Part shown: positions 11,710-22,940 of the stretch, one piece after another
How the letters are laid out: every line of letters begins with the position of its first letter
Numbering within the stretch: position 1 is the stretch's first letter
NCBI GenBank assembly: GCA_002118135.1
Contig: BDIU01000089.1
Coordinates: 1 to 64,000 of the forward strand
From: Trebouxia sp. TZW2008
Taxonomy: Eukaryota; Chlorophyta; Trebouxiophyceae; Trebouxiales; Trebouxiaceae
DNA: 64,000 nucleotides
Direction: 5' to 3'
Notes under the pieces: model-generated
Seen by the model: only the letters and a program-made list of their open reading frames with translations
The model's database searches: none
What the model was told of the DNA's origin: nothing
Program-made: the position numbers and the translations under genes

Positions 11710-13401
11710 TCAAACAAGTGGCATGCCAGAACTGACCTCTGGGAAGGCAGACCCCACTTTGTCACCGTATTTGGACTTGATTCTGTACGCCTTGATTTTG
11801 ACTTCATAGTCACCCACTTGGATAATGTTTTCCTCCTGACCAGCCAAGAAGCACAAGGAATACAGCGCAAGCTCAAACTCTGGTGATGTGCCGATGAACA
11901 TGGAGGAAATGTCCTTTGGCTGACCATGCCAGCTGAACTGCACACTGAGCATCTTCTCATTGGCGTCTACTTCTTCTTGATGGCCTCCACGGCTGCAGCA
12001 TGAATAACAGAACAGTCCATTTACTGTCTGAGGTAGCAAATGCTGTATAGCCCAGAGACGTGCTGACAAGAAAGGAAATCCCACAAAAATATCTTCCGCT
12101 CGTGAAGTATTGTGCAAGCGTCCAGACGACCATGGCCAGCAGCTGTGCTAACAATCAAGCAGCTTCAGCGGAAGGCAAAACAGAATGCATCTCATGTTTG
12201 TGAAGGACATGACAGACCTCAGTACTAAACGATCGCTCGTACGCAGCTAGCAGACATCTCTAAGCCCTTATGCAATTGCATGCATGCGCAGTTGCATGCA
12301 TACATTCATATGCAAGTTGACTGGGGACTGAAATTGAATGTTGTCTAGCATCCTGCTGCTGTGCTGAGAGGTAAAGTCAGCACTGTTCGATCCACAGCTG
12401 CAATTGGAATGGACAATGCAAAGCAAAGGCTTGCGATATCTGAAGACTTACCTTTGGACCCTAGGGAATATATAGCCCTTATAGTCCAGCTTGCGCTTAT
12501 GCTCCTGATCACTAAATTGAATCCAATTGTGCAGTCCCAGAATTTTGCCGCCCCTTGCCTCGCCAACAAACACATGCTCAAAGCCAGATGAGTCATCCCT
12601 GGTCTCCCTTGTGTATGACCGAAACCACATCTGATACAGCTGCTGCTTGAACTCGTTGATGTCTTGCTGAGCAAGTTGCTGCACATGGCAAGGGCATCTG
12701 TCACAGGGCTGATTCTTGGCTGGGGGAGGGGGACGCGGGTGGGGGCGGGTGGCAACATGTGAGAACGGGCGCTTGTGTGAACATTGCTGTTTTCAAGGGG
12801 AAATGTTTCTTGAGGACTGCTGCATTCAAACTGCAGACCCATGAATGCCTGAGCATACGTTGTTTGTGTGACAGTGCAGAGTCACACCTGAGCCACAAGC
12901 ACTTGATGTGTATATTGCATGCAAGGCGTCTGCACTGCTGCATCCAAGAATTGCTGCACTTCTGTGTTCTGGGCTGCTGTCAGGTGTTCTGCCTCCCCAA
13001 CTTGTCTGCGCAGGTGTCAAGGCATTTTGACCGACTCTGTGTATTCATATGAACCAGCAAAGGTTGTTGGCTGTGGCACTTACGCATGGTAGTTGTCAAG
13101 CAATGCATAGAAGAGTGAATACGTAGAGCGCTGCTGAAAGACAGCTGGGTTGACATATGCAAACAGCGGTTCTGGCGCCATGTCTTGATCCATGTAGGAC
13201 TTCTTGCCTTGCTGCAGCAAGTTTTGACAAGTCAGCATTGCTTTGTAGGTGTATGTTGTGGTTATAGGTCTTGACACAGCTCACCTGTGGGTTTATCTGA
13301 TAGTCCTGCCCTGGTTGCAGGGCATTTGCGTCTAGCTGCCACAGGCGCTGGCAGGCAGCTGTGAGGCTGCTGAGCTCTTGCTGGGTGGGTGTGAAGGACA
13401 T
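11710..13401 (-). CDS. EndoU (XendoU/PP11) family endoribonuclease
   Basis: Exons on the minus strand: 13401-13285, 13211-13084, 13005-12888, 12678-12452 and 11992-11710. All phases join, giving 290 residues, close to XendoU. Family hallmarks are in order: LWQLDANALQPGQDYQINPQ, LFYALLDNY, SGFEHVFVGE, LGLHNWIQF and FIGTSPEFELALY. By family comparison the catalytic and supporting residues are E155, H156, E161, H171 and probably K223 (in GQPKD). EndoU enzymes cleave RNA at uridines, usually Mn2+-dependent, leaving 2',3'-cyclic phosphate. I see no signal peptide, so a cytosolic or nuclear site is likely. The gene is divergent from the HABP4-like gene. An internal donor at 11737 could replace the last nine residues with the Gln-rich exon at 11001-10684. 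Confidence 0.9.
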
Positions 13402-13740
13402 TGCGGACAAGCAGCTCTTGTAAGTCGCCCTTGAAGCAGCTTTGAACAAGGTCAAGCTGTGCAGACCTTGCGTGGCGACAAACTTGAAGGCGGTACTAAA
13501 CAGCGATCCTCAAGTGAAAGACCTGAACACGATTTTCAGGTCGAACACAGCTCGCTCTCTGTAGGTGCGGCACCTGAATCAGAAAGCGGTTGTGGCAGTG
13601 ACCGTTGGGGTGTAGGGCCTGTTTGATATTGCCCCTCAATTGCCCTGGTGACTGCCGTGTCGGATTCAGACCATTGTCTGGCCTATTGCCTCTTGCTGCT
13701 CCGCAAGCGACCTCTCAGAGACTTTGACCATCCCTCTGGT
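13402..13740. promoter_or_regulatory. Divergent intergenic region between EndoU and the HABP4-like gene
   Basis: Only 339 bases separate the two divergent start codons (13401 minus, 13741 plus), so both promoters must lie here or overlap the 5' exons. No TATA-like element stands out. An in-frame GTG at 13648 upstream of the plus-strand gene is not an ATG and was not chosen. Confidence 0.45.
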
Positions 13741-14613
13741 ATGTCTTCGATCAACGACATCAGCAACACTGGCGAGTCGCTGAGCTCCGACACGGTGCCT
13801 ACGAGCAACATCGACCGCAGTGACAAGTACAAATACAACCCGCAGGTGTCAGGCTGGTTGCTGCATTGGCGTCGGTTCAAGCCAGGGCATATTGCACGTC
13901 GCAAATCTGCAAGTAAAGTTCACTGAATCGCTCTCAAATGTTGACGTGAGCATCTGATCATGCAGACCCCTGCTGGAGCGGTAGCGCCCTCCGCAGTGCC
14001 AAGGCCAGACAAGCCCGACAACCGCAAAACGCATGCATCCAACCAAGCTAAAGGCGGTGCTGGCAATCACAACTGGTGCGCACCGTTTCCTCTGCCTCAA
14101 CTGCATGCTGAGTTCATATGCATGTGTATGCAGCAAGCTGTACTGCCTGTATCAAAATCACTCAACATGACTGAACACATATGCCTTGCTGCAGGGGCCA
14201 GGACTCTATAGTTGATCAGCAGGCGACTGCTGATGGTGCAGATACCAAGGTGAGCAAGCTTGTAAAGGGCATGAGTCGCATGCCTTCAAAACACTTCAAA
14301 CTGCAGAGGTTTCGTCCACTGCCCTTGCCACATCACAAGCAGCAGGCCATGACAGAAAAGTCTGCTGGCAATTGCTTGTCTGTCAACCTGTGTCAGCAGC
14401 CTTGAAAAGCTCTGACCAAAGTAAGGTGCAGCATTGAAAAGATGTTATCAAAACAACATGCTGCAAGATGTGCCATGCTTTCAGGTACCTGCTGAAGCTC
14501 ACCTTGAGCCTGAGTCCAAAGCAGAAGAGCAGCGTGCCCGCAAGGAGGCTTCAAACCCCAACCCAGATGCCATCACCCTTGATGAGTATGAGAAGCAAGG
14601 CCACAAGGCCTAG
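13741..14613 (+). CDS. Small HABP4/SERBP1 (Stm1-like) RNA- or ribosome-binding protein
   Basis: Exons 13741-13845, 13966-14075, 14195-14249 and 14485-14613 join in phase to give 132 residues. The start is the first in-frame ATG. The sequence is hydrophilic. It has the family's central motif (RPDKPDNR, then GGAGNHNWG with acidic residues after it) and a C-terminal LDEYEKQG, as in the hyaluronan/mRNA-binding SERBP1/Stm1 family. Such proteins bind ribosomes, mRNA or G-quadruplex nucleic acids and are mostly disordered. The protein is much shorter than animal SERBP1. Family membership is fairly clear, the exact role is not. Confidence 0.7.
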
Positions 14614-15437
14614 AACCTGATGCAAGACTACAATGCATGAGCACTGATCAGTGCCCCAACCAATAGGTAGCTACCAGGTTGCTAGCAGCGCTAGCATTTG
14701 CATTGCCTACAATGGCAATGAATTGATTTTTGGGGCAGACCCAGATCATGCAGCAGAAACTAGCAGCATCAGTCAGAGAACACATCGGCACTGTGGACGC
14801 CTTCAGTTTTGTACTAAGTCCCACTGTATGCTATTGAGACCAGTGTGTGCAGCAATTAGACATGCGTGTTCTGTTTTGTGTGCGACTTGAGTTTAGCCAT
14901 GGCCACACTTGCAGCTCTGGAAATATGATTGTCCCCACTTATGTGTTGAGGTACTATTCACAGCAGCAATTCAGTCACTGCTGTTTGTGTGTCCAGCTTG
15001 TGACTGTCTGCTGCATCCATGCTGAAATCAAAGTGGCACTCATATGATGCATCTTTACCACATTCATGAACATGTTCAGCGGTTGCTAGCGTCCCTGCAC
15101 ATGGCTTCAGGCAGTGATGTGTGTGGATCAAATGCCATGTTCGATGCCGACCAACGCGACAATTCTGTTGCTCCGCTTTGCTGTGTTTAGCAGCCCTGCA
15201 GATTGCGAATCCTGCAATTTGTAGTAGAATCTGTGATTGCACAGCGCAGTGCGTTGACACTGTCGGAATGCGTTCAACTGCGAAAAATCATGTACACTGT
15301 GCAGCTCGTTTTACCGGTCTTAGTCAGACATGCTGCGCTTTACAGGTTGCCGTTCTGGCCTGTATTGCGCAGCTTTTGATATGTTTAAATGCCTGAGATG
15401 CAGCAGGCACGCTTGAACATCGGCTGTTCCGACGGAT
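14614..15437. other. Intergenic between two plus-strand genes
   Basis: This is the 3' flank of the HABP4-like gene and the promoter of the receptor-like kinase. Short frames exist on both strands without domains. No gene is called. Confidence 0.4.
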
Positions 15438-18400
15438 ATGCATCAAGCAGCAAACTCGCTTTTATATTTGCTCCTGCTTGGCGTGTTGGGGCCATACGCC
15501 TTTGTCTACAGTCAGTCAAACTCTAGTCTAGTCTTCCGACAGACTGGTTTGTCTCAAGCCTTAGGCGTGGCCACAACCGCCAGCATCGCCGTGTCAGGTA
15601 TGTGCAAGAAGGTTGTTCAAAGCTGCTGGACCTATACGGCGCAGCAAGCGTGTATGGGATGTGCAGGCAACGTCGTCCTGACTTCTAATCAGTGGCCCGC
15701 TCAAGGAGTGACCATACCAGCGGGGCGTCATGTGACAGTTTTTGGAGGTGAACTAGTTGCCAGGCTTGCTCACCTGGAGAAGCATAAGCATCAGGCAAAG
15801 ATTCGACCAGGCATCTTATGCTGCAGACTATGATATGGGGAGTGCCTCAATCGACTTTGGCGGCATTGTATCTGCAGTCAAAGTGCAGAATGGAGGCTGG
15901 CTTGAGTTTGACTCCATATCTTTGAAAAATCCCGCCAGCCCGCGCTGGGTCAACATAAACGACACCTATCTGGTGAATGTGGCCTTTGCTGCATTACCAT
16001 CAATTGACACTGAGCCAAATGCCACGGTGAGTCATGCTGCATGCTTGATCACTTGACGAAACACAGATAGCATGAGCAAAGGCAATGCATTTGCTTGTTG
16101 AACCCGGTTCATGCATCTACTGACTTACTGTGTATTGGGATGTAGGTGGTGTTTAACAATGTCACAGCCCAGTACTACTCAGCATATGCTGGCAACACGC
16201 CTGACCAGTTCACACTCAGGGTTGAATATGCTATACAAAGTCAGTTTGGCGGTGTGGCAAATCGTGCAATACAGCGCTCTAATACCACCATCGCTTGGAC
16301 TGGCACCAACTACGTCCCACTATCAGCTTCTGCAAACGCAACTGGCAAGTCTTCTGAAGACAATCGTCTGGCATGTCTGATTGTCGTCCAGTAGCAATAC
16401 AGTGCCTGTAACACTGACGATTCACAGCGGCTCGCACTGCTTGTGCACCAATGCAAGTCTTCTGAAGCACATGCCCTGTGCAACTGCTGATGTCCCATCT
16501 GCTCAACTTTGATGCAAGCAAGACCTGGCCAAACAATCTGCTTTGTATGCAGATGCCACCACATTTAATCTTACTGTCATCAACAGCACAGCGACATGCA
16601 CGAGCGGTCAAGGAGCATCAGCATCATCAGGGCATCGGTTTCCATGGTGGGCAGGTCTCATTTTGGGTCTAGGACTCGCCATCATACTGGCTCTGGCCCT
16701 CAGTGCTTTGCTGTGCTGCTTAGCAAGGCGCAGACACCGCAGAAAGTCAGCGAATGCAGCCCAAGCTCAGCAGCGCGGTAGCGTGCAAGGCCTCCAGGGG
16801 GCAACTGTCAACCCCCTGACAAACAGCCCCTTCAATGTGGTGGCTGCCAATGGTCAGTCAGGCTTGCACACGCAAGACGACAGCGCCATGATCGTTCCTA
16901 AGTTCAGCTCAGCACCAGAGGAGGGTTTGCACAAGTCAGCCATCGGTCTGCAACGCGCTGGGACTTCATCAGCGCCTCCTGATGTGTACGAAGCAAACAT
17001 GAAAATTGGCACCAATCAGCCAGCTAACTTGTCCTCAGCCTCTAGTGGCAGCAACATTGGGACCTTCCCTAGCGACTACAGGCGGCAAAGCTCAGGCAAT
17101 GAGCGAACCAGTGCTAACAGCAACGCTTCACAGCGTGTTGGCAGGACATCTGCAGGCGCTGCTGCAGCCTCAGTGCCTGAGCTGTTTAGGCAAAGGTCAC
17201 ATATGCCGCTGGATGAAGTGGAACTAGGACCCTTGCTGGGGCGTGGCGCCTATGGCAGAGTCTTCAAAGGTACCACAGCATGCTGAGCCAGTGGCACTCT
17301 CTTTTCTCTATTCTCAAATGTGCTGTTTTCTTCCATTGGCAGACTGTTTAACAGCATGCTCCACTGGTGGCGATGCCGCAAGCCTGCTGTGCAAGCTATA
17401 AGCAGCTCTGTGCTGCTGCCTCGCGGTATTCTGCTGCATTCTGTCTACATCAAGCAACGGCATCAGAGGTGACGTTTCAGCTGCTGTGATTGCTTGGCAA
17501 CTTTACGTGTGGCTGCTGTGTATGGAATGTGTCAAGTGGGGTCTTATGTCACCAGTTTCTGCTGAATGGTCTTTGCTCTTGATTATGAAAACTTGCTTGC
17601 CTCAGGCAGGCTGATTGACGGGCACCACAGTGATGCCATTCTGCCATGCTTGCAGCTTCTCCTGCAGTCCGTCATGGAGAAGCACGGCATTGTCAAGAAC
17701 CAAATGTCTGCATTGGCACAGATGCACTGGCAAACGTTACATTGCCTACAATCAAATCGGAGGTGTGGGAGTTGCTGGACAATCAGCCTCCATCTGAGAG
17801 GAGCATATGCATCAGACAGCTGACTGATTTGGTGCAATCGTGTGTGCAGGGCGCTGGAAAGGTGCCCTTGTGGCTGTCAAGGTCATAGATCATCGTATCA
17901 AGGGCAATGGCAATGCCGTTGATATTCAGCGGGAGACTATCCTCAGCACATCTGTGGTGCACCCCAATGTGGTGAGCAGCAACTTCTCCTTCTGATAGCA
18001 CTTGCCAATGCAGCATGCATCACAAGTTACCAGCCACTTGCGCTGACAGCAAGCAGAGAAAACTTTTGGGCTTGAGGCGTCATGACAGGATCCGTTGTTG
18101 CCAAGGGCAGCTCAAGACTGCTGCTGCAGAGCAGCAATCAGAAAAGCAATGACCCAGTAGCAAATGATGAAGTTGCTGCCCAGATTGTGGTGCATCACCT
18201 TAGGACTGCCAGCAGATCATCTTGATATGCTGCTTTTGTGGTTTTGGTGTCTCATACCAGGTTGCTTGTCATTGGTGGCCTTTCTGCTGCACAATGGAGG
18301 GAGTAGGCAGATCACCTCTGGGCCATACCTTACATCCCACCCCAAAGATTCTGACCTCGTTGATCAGGCATTGCCAATGCTTGCCATGCTGAGCTGTTGC

Positions 18401-21400
18401 ATTTGTTGGCAGGTGAGTACTTACAAGATAGTCACTGTCAATGCATCACGGCAGCAGTCAGACCCATTCAATGGAGGGAGCAGGCAGATCACCTCTGGGC
18501 CTCGGCTCACATCTCATCCTGAGGAGTCTGCCACCATTGAGCAGGAGATTGTGGATGAGGAGCTGCAGAATGATGCCAACGCAAAAGATGAGATGCAGAC
18601 ATGGATGCTGCTTGAGGTGAGATCTGGGACGAGTCACTCAAATATGAGGGCTGTATTGCAACACCAGCTCATACCGAAATCATGCAAGATCTGGGACTGC
18701 ATGCATTTTGAGGCCCTACATGTGGTCTGTGTGTCTGTGGCTCACTGCGTTCTTTCCTGCAATCTGCAGCGCTTGTATATTGTCATGGTGGTCATTGTGC
18801 TAATGCGTATGCACAGCATGCATCTTGCTTTTGCAAGGTTGCTAGCAAAGCACCAAAACCAACAAAGATCATGCTTACAAAGCACAAACGCCCAGGCAAC
18901 GCTTCACATGATATCAATTGATCAAGTTCAGTTGCTGCTGTGCAACAATGCATGTCGAGCTGCATGTTGGTGACGCAACAGCATGCAGTGAAGAATCTGC
19001 TCCTCAAACTGCAAAATGATTATGTTGTAGTGTCTGCAGTACTGTGATCGAGGTTCAATGGAGAAGGCGTGCGAGCAGAACAGATTCATGAACAAGCTAG
19101 ATGGCAAGCCAGATATGGTAATGCCCAGTCACAATGAATGCTGCACCTTTTTATTGCTATGTGCACATAATTGTACTATACGTGCACACGTCTGCCTTGT
19201 CAACAAGCTCAGGTGGTTACAATGCTGTGATGTTGCCTTGTCTGACTTGCAGTTGTTCAACATAACGTGTACGCATGTCCTGATTGTGACACCCCCAACA
19301 AGCTGGCCTAGCAAGACAGAACTGGGCCACATGCGTCCAGCGTTTGAGCTGTCACTTGTGGCATCCATCACTCTTATTGTACTTCAAGCTGTGCCATGAG
19401 AGAGCTCCGACTCTGCTGCAGCTAAACATCTACAAAAGCTTGCAAGACATAGCCGCCGGCATGGACTACCTTCACACAGTTGGGGTACTGCATGGAGATC
19501 TCAAGGGTGCCAATGTGCTGCTCAAGTCCACAGCCACAGACCCAAGAGGCTTCATGTGCAAGCTGGCAGACTTTGGGCTGAGTCGTGTCTTGGATCTGGA
19601 CATGACACACATCAGCACACACACTTACGGCACCATCTCTTACATGCCTCCTGAGCTGCTGAGTCAGGGCAAGATGACCAGAGCAGCTGATGTGTACTCC
19701 TTTGGCATGCTAAGTAAGCCTTTTTGCCCTCAGCATGTATTGAATTAGCACGTTCAGTGTATTCAGTTAGCACGCTGAGCTGCTGAGTCAGGGCAAGTTG
19801 ACTACAGTAGCTGATGTGTATTCCTTTGGCACGCTAAGTAAGCCTTTTCGGCTTCAGCTTGCCCATCACTGTTCTGTTGGCTTGCTGACCAAAGCTTCCA
19901 ACCTTATCATGGCCATCAGCATTTCTGTGGCATGCCAATTGAGCCTGTTGCCCTCAGCATACTCGCGGTACCCCTTTGGCATGCTGAGTAAACCCTGTTG
20001 TCCTTAGCTGACTACAGGTGTTCATTTGGCCTGCTATGTAGGCCTTCTGTCCATTGACCGCAGCATAATTGTCAGCTAATTTCAAGGCAGCATGACTGAT
20101 AGGCACAAGGCACAGAAACTTGCAGATGAGATGTTGCACTCGTTTGTTGTGTTTCAGCGGCTGCTTGCCTCAGTCGTGACGCTGAATGAAGCCTGATGTA
20201 TTGTCATGACATCTTTGCGTTTTATGTATTAGCCTGCCTGTGTCCTGTCACTCATTTGCATGCTTTGCTGCTGCAGTGTGGGAGATGTACACTGGGTCAA
20301 GTCTCTTCAAGGGTCTTACAGTAGGGCAAGTTTTCTTCATGGTTGTGTACGAGCACCACAGGCCTGCTGTCCCAGAGGATTGTCCTGAGCCATTTAGGGA
20401 GCTCATGACAACCTGCTGGAAAGCAGACCCTCTCCAAAGGTACAGTGGCTACAGCAATCATCACCGCTCATGCAGTGAGATTTGGCAGTCTTGCATGCTG
20501 ATTCCGCCAGATGCCTTGCTGTCAAGTCCTCTGTCATGATGCAAAGCCTCCAAGTTTGTCACCTGCAGCTAATCATCCCTGCTTTTTAAACAGTGTATCA
20601 TCATTTCAAGCAAGTCTGGCAGATATCAAGGGTCCTGTATGCGGCGCACTCTCCTACGTCTGGGTTTCATGATTTGAACTTGCCAATTTGTTGCTTGCTG
20701 CTTTCAGCAGGTGATGCCATGCTGCAAAGACAGCTATGTCACACTGCGAAGGGCTGAGCCTGGGGTTTGCTGTCTGCAGGCCAACTTTTCAGCAAATCAC
20801 CAAGGAGCTGCAGCTGTTGTATCAAGAGTGTCGCAAGAAGCCCTTGCAGAGTGCTGCATCTGCACCTGCCAAGGTGATACCAGACTCAAGCAGCACAGCA
20901 GCCCCTCCCACAGCAGATGCGCCACCTTTGCGTGTACGGCCTACCACTGCTGACGTTCATGACCTCACGCTGCCGAGGGTCGGTCAGTCCGCTTTCCGCA
21001 GCGTGACAGAGCCGCAGACGGTCCGCCCAAGGAGTCGGGCAGGCACCATTTCAGAACAGAATGAACAACCTCCCAGCCCTTTCGGTGGGCCTGCAAGAAG
21101 TCGACAAGCCACGGTCTCAGAGAACAACGAGCAGCCGGCGAGTCCGTTTGCCGCGCCGCGGCATGCTCCTTTGCAAGCTCCACCACCGCCATCAGTACCA
21201 GCAGCTCTGGTTAGGTCCCCTTTTGATGGCACTCCAGATGATGAGTCTTCTGGACATCAAGCCACAAGCACCTCAGTAGCTGGAAATGTCCCCTCTTTAG
21301 AAGAGGTGCAGCAGAGAATGGCAGCAGCCCCAGTGTCCCACATGCCTCCTGAGTCAATGATGCGCGCAAATCCAAGGAGCAGCCTAGGCTGGCGAAATCC

Positions 21401-21473
21401 AGCACAGGTTTTGTTACAGATGTCAAATCGACCAACCGCAGGTGACAGCACAGCAGGCCAAAAGCTGCAGTAG
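15438..21473 (+). CDS. Receptor-like protein kinase with novel ectodomain and HGDLK catalytic loop
   Basis: Exons: 15438-15747, 15827-16026, 16146 to about 16350, about 16553-17269, 17850-17971, 18413-18616, 19040-19117, 19422-19713, 20277-20439 and 20780-21473. The start encodes a signal peptide (HQAANSLLYLLLLGVLG). The ectodomain of about 300 residues has several Asn-X-Ser/Thr sites and no family I know. One helix (about 16644-16722, WWAGLILGLGLAIILALAL) is followed by a basic stop-transfer RRRHRRK. A Ser-rich juxtamembrane region leads to the kinase: GRGAYGRVFKG, VAVKV, HGDLKGANVLL, LADFGLSR, MPPELLS, DVYSFGML. The C-terminal 200 residues are Pro/Ser-rich. The Arg of HRD is Gly, so this is a non-RD, RAF/TKL-like kinase. 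The exon 3 to 4 junction near 16350-16553 is not resolved. It probably senses an extracellular cue. Confidence 0.8.
18285..18360 (+). repeat. Decayed copy of receptor kinase exon 6
   Basis: The sequence from 18294 (aatggagggagtaggcagat) repeats 18473 onward inside exon 18413-18616 and remains similar for about 60 bases (ACCTCTGGGCC, then ACATCYCAYCC). It lies in the intron just before the real exon. Confidence 0.75.
19770..20010 (+). repeat. Two copies of the end of receptor kinase exon 8 with donor sites
   Basis: The stretch 19775-19855 repeats 19655-19720 (gctgctgagtcagggcaag, gctgatgtgta, cctttggcaygctaagtaagcc). A shorter third copy is at 19970-20000 (cctttggcatgctgagtaaacc). The first copy keeps the DVYSFG coding stretch and the GTAAGC donor. 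Confidence 0.75.
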
Positions 21474-22070
21474 CAGCAGATGTCGGTGGTTGAGTCAAGT
21501 CCATGTCACGTCAGTGTCTGTCGACTGTTGCAGTCTTCAAAAAGTGCATTGGGTATTGAGAGGTATTTGTCTTCACCTTGAATATCAGCGTTTGGGATTA
21601 TGGTACTGCCAGGGTGCCCAGGCTGGAGGTGCATTAAGTTTTTGTGGCATGCCTCTGGGAGTTATTGCTTGTTTCAGTTTACATTTGTCAGATGGTCTTA
21701 GCAAGTAGCTGGGTTGAAAGACCTTGCGTCTTTGTTGGTTTGGGTTTCGAATCGTGTGTGGATACGTACAGCCTTCAAATCACAAGGAAATCTCTGTATT
21801 TCTGTCAGAGTCCTTTATTATCCATACATACAGCAGCCTCTTTGAAGCTTTTACTTTCTGTGCCCCTTTCTATGTCTTTGAGCTAGCTTGCTTTGACTCA
21901 TGCGGATACAAGGCCTCAAATTTTCAAGCAGACCTTTACCCACAACCCTGGCTACTAAACATCATGAACACCAATTTTGAAGCATTCTCTCAGAAGATGT
22001 CAAGACTGGTTTCATCATCAAATGCCAATTAGGTAATGCACGTTTTCCTACAACCATCTCTTTATCATCA
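21474..22070. other. Intergenic between convergent genes
   Basis: This is the 3' flanks of the receptor-like kinase (plus) and the LSm10-like gene (minus). The interval 21700-22030 is more A/T-rich. An open frame of 102 codons at 21724-22032 has no domain and no plausible exon context. No gene is called. Confidence 0.4.
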
Positions 22071-22427
22071 TTAAGATGCCCCCTTTAATAGAGGCTTCGA
22101 CAATTGCAATGCCTCTCTCGCGTGCATATGCCTTGCATCAGTCACTCGCTTCCTATGATCTTCAATTGCAGTGTGTGGCCTAACATCACTGGGTACATGT
22201 ATGTACCTGACAACTCTGCCTCTTACGTGCATGAATGGCAAGTGCTGCTTGCTGCCATCAGACATTTTCTCAACCGTCACCTCAGACAGCGTCAAGTTCA
22301 TGTGCTCGTCCACTTGATTCAGCAGTCCCCTGATTAGAACATCATATCTTAACTCTACAAGCACTTGCAGTCCCTCAAGTGCTTGTACAAAGCAGGCTAG
22401 ATTACGTGGCGTGCGGTCTCGACCCAT
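22071..22427 (-). CDS. LSM10: LSm10-like Sm-domain protein
   Basis: Uninterrupted minus-strand frame of 118 residues from ATG 22427. It shows Sm motif 1 (VLVELRYDVLIRGLLNQVDEHMN) with L-x-L next, and Sm motif 2 (HVRGRVVRYIHVPSDV). The preceding helix (NLACFVQALEGLQ) and the YIHVP-D-V ending match LSm10 better than SmD1 or LSm2. LSm10 with LSm11 replaces SmD1/D2 in the U7 snRNP that processes the 3' ends of replication-dependent histone mRNAs in animals. The C-terminal 30 residues are basic and variable. The Sm fold is sure; the LSm10 identity is a judgement by eye, and a divergent SmD1 is possible. It is a rare intronless gene in this window. Confidence 0.7.
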   Translation of the reverse strand: MGRDRTPRNLACFVQALEGLQVLVELRYDVLIRGLLNQVDEHMNLTLSEVTVEKMSDGSKQHLPFMHVRGRVVRYIHVPSDVRPHTAIEDHRKRVTDARHMHAREALQLSKPLLKGAS

Positions 22428-22940
22428 CTCTGTTTGAGAACCGTAAGAGAATACAGCAGCGCTAGCTGTTGAGGCTGTGAGCTGCTGCTCAAGACCCTTG
22501 GAGCTTGCTCTCAGAAGATCACAAGATCAAGTTGTGCCGCCTCTTATTGACAATAATCCGTGCGGTGCACAATGCTTCAGCCTTGTGACGACGCTGAAAG
22601 ATAGCGCTGTCTGCAATGCCGTTGTCCAAGGAGGGGCCTTCGGCTGGCTGACTTAGCTCTGTGGCGTTCAAAAGGTACCGCAACTGTGCATACCAATCTT
22701 CAGTTACATCTGTGTCCTGGCAGTGTTGAGATTTGCTGCTAGCAAGTCGAACAATGCATCCTATAAGCTGAATTTGCTGATCGCCGCAAGAAGAACGAGA
22801 TGGCGACAAGTTGTCTGATGTCGTTCAACTGCTTTGAGACCTGCTGTGGTTTCAGAGCGACCTGTCTTGCGGTTTGACTTGTTTCACGCCCGGCCTGCGC
22901 TAGCGATCGACTGCGCTCTAGGGTCCTGCCGTGCATAGGC
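22428..22940. promoter_or_regulatory. Divergent region between the LSm10-like and SulP genes, with an unexplained minus-strand frame
   Basis: The start codons are 513 bases apart. On the minus strand 22809-22519 is an open frame of 96 codons (from a TTG) with amphipathic, coding-like composition (LIGCIVRLASSKS, WYAQLRYLLNATEL). It could be an exon of a small gene or a 5' extension, but no ATG-led model with clean splice sites was found. No gene is called. Confidence 0.35.

Noticed and set aside
18164..18973. 269-codon open frame in the receptor kinase region
   Set aside because: Only 18413-18616 fits as an exon with matching phases. The rest is intron that happens to be open and includes an exon echo.
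20965..21232. Antisense frames over the last receptor kinase exon
   Set aside because: They are shadows of the Pro/Ser-rich C-terminal coding sequence.
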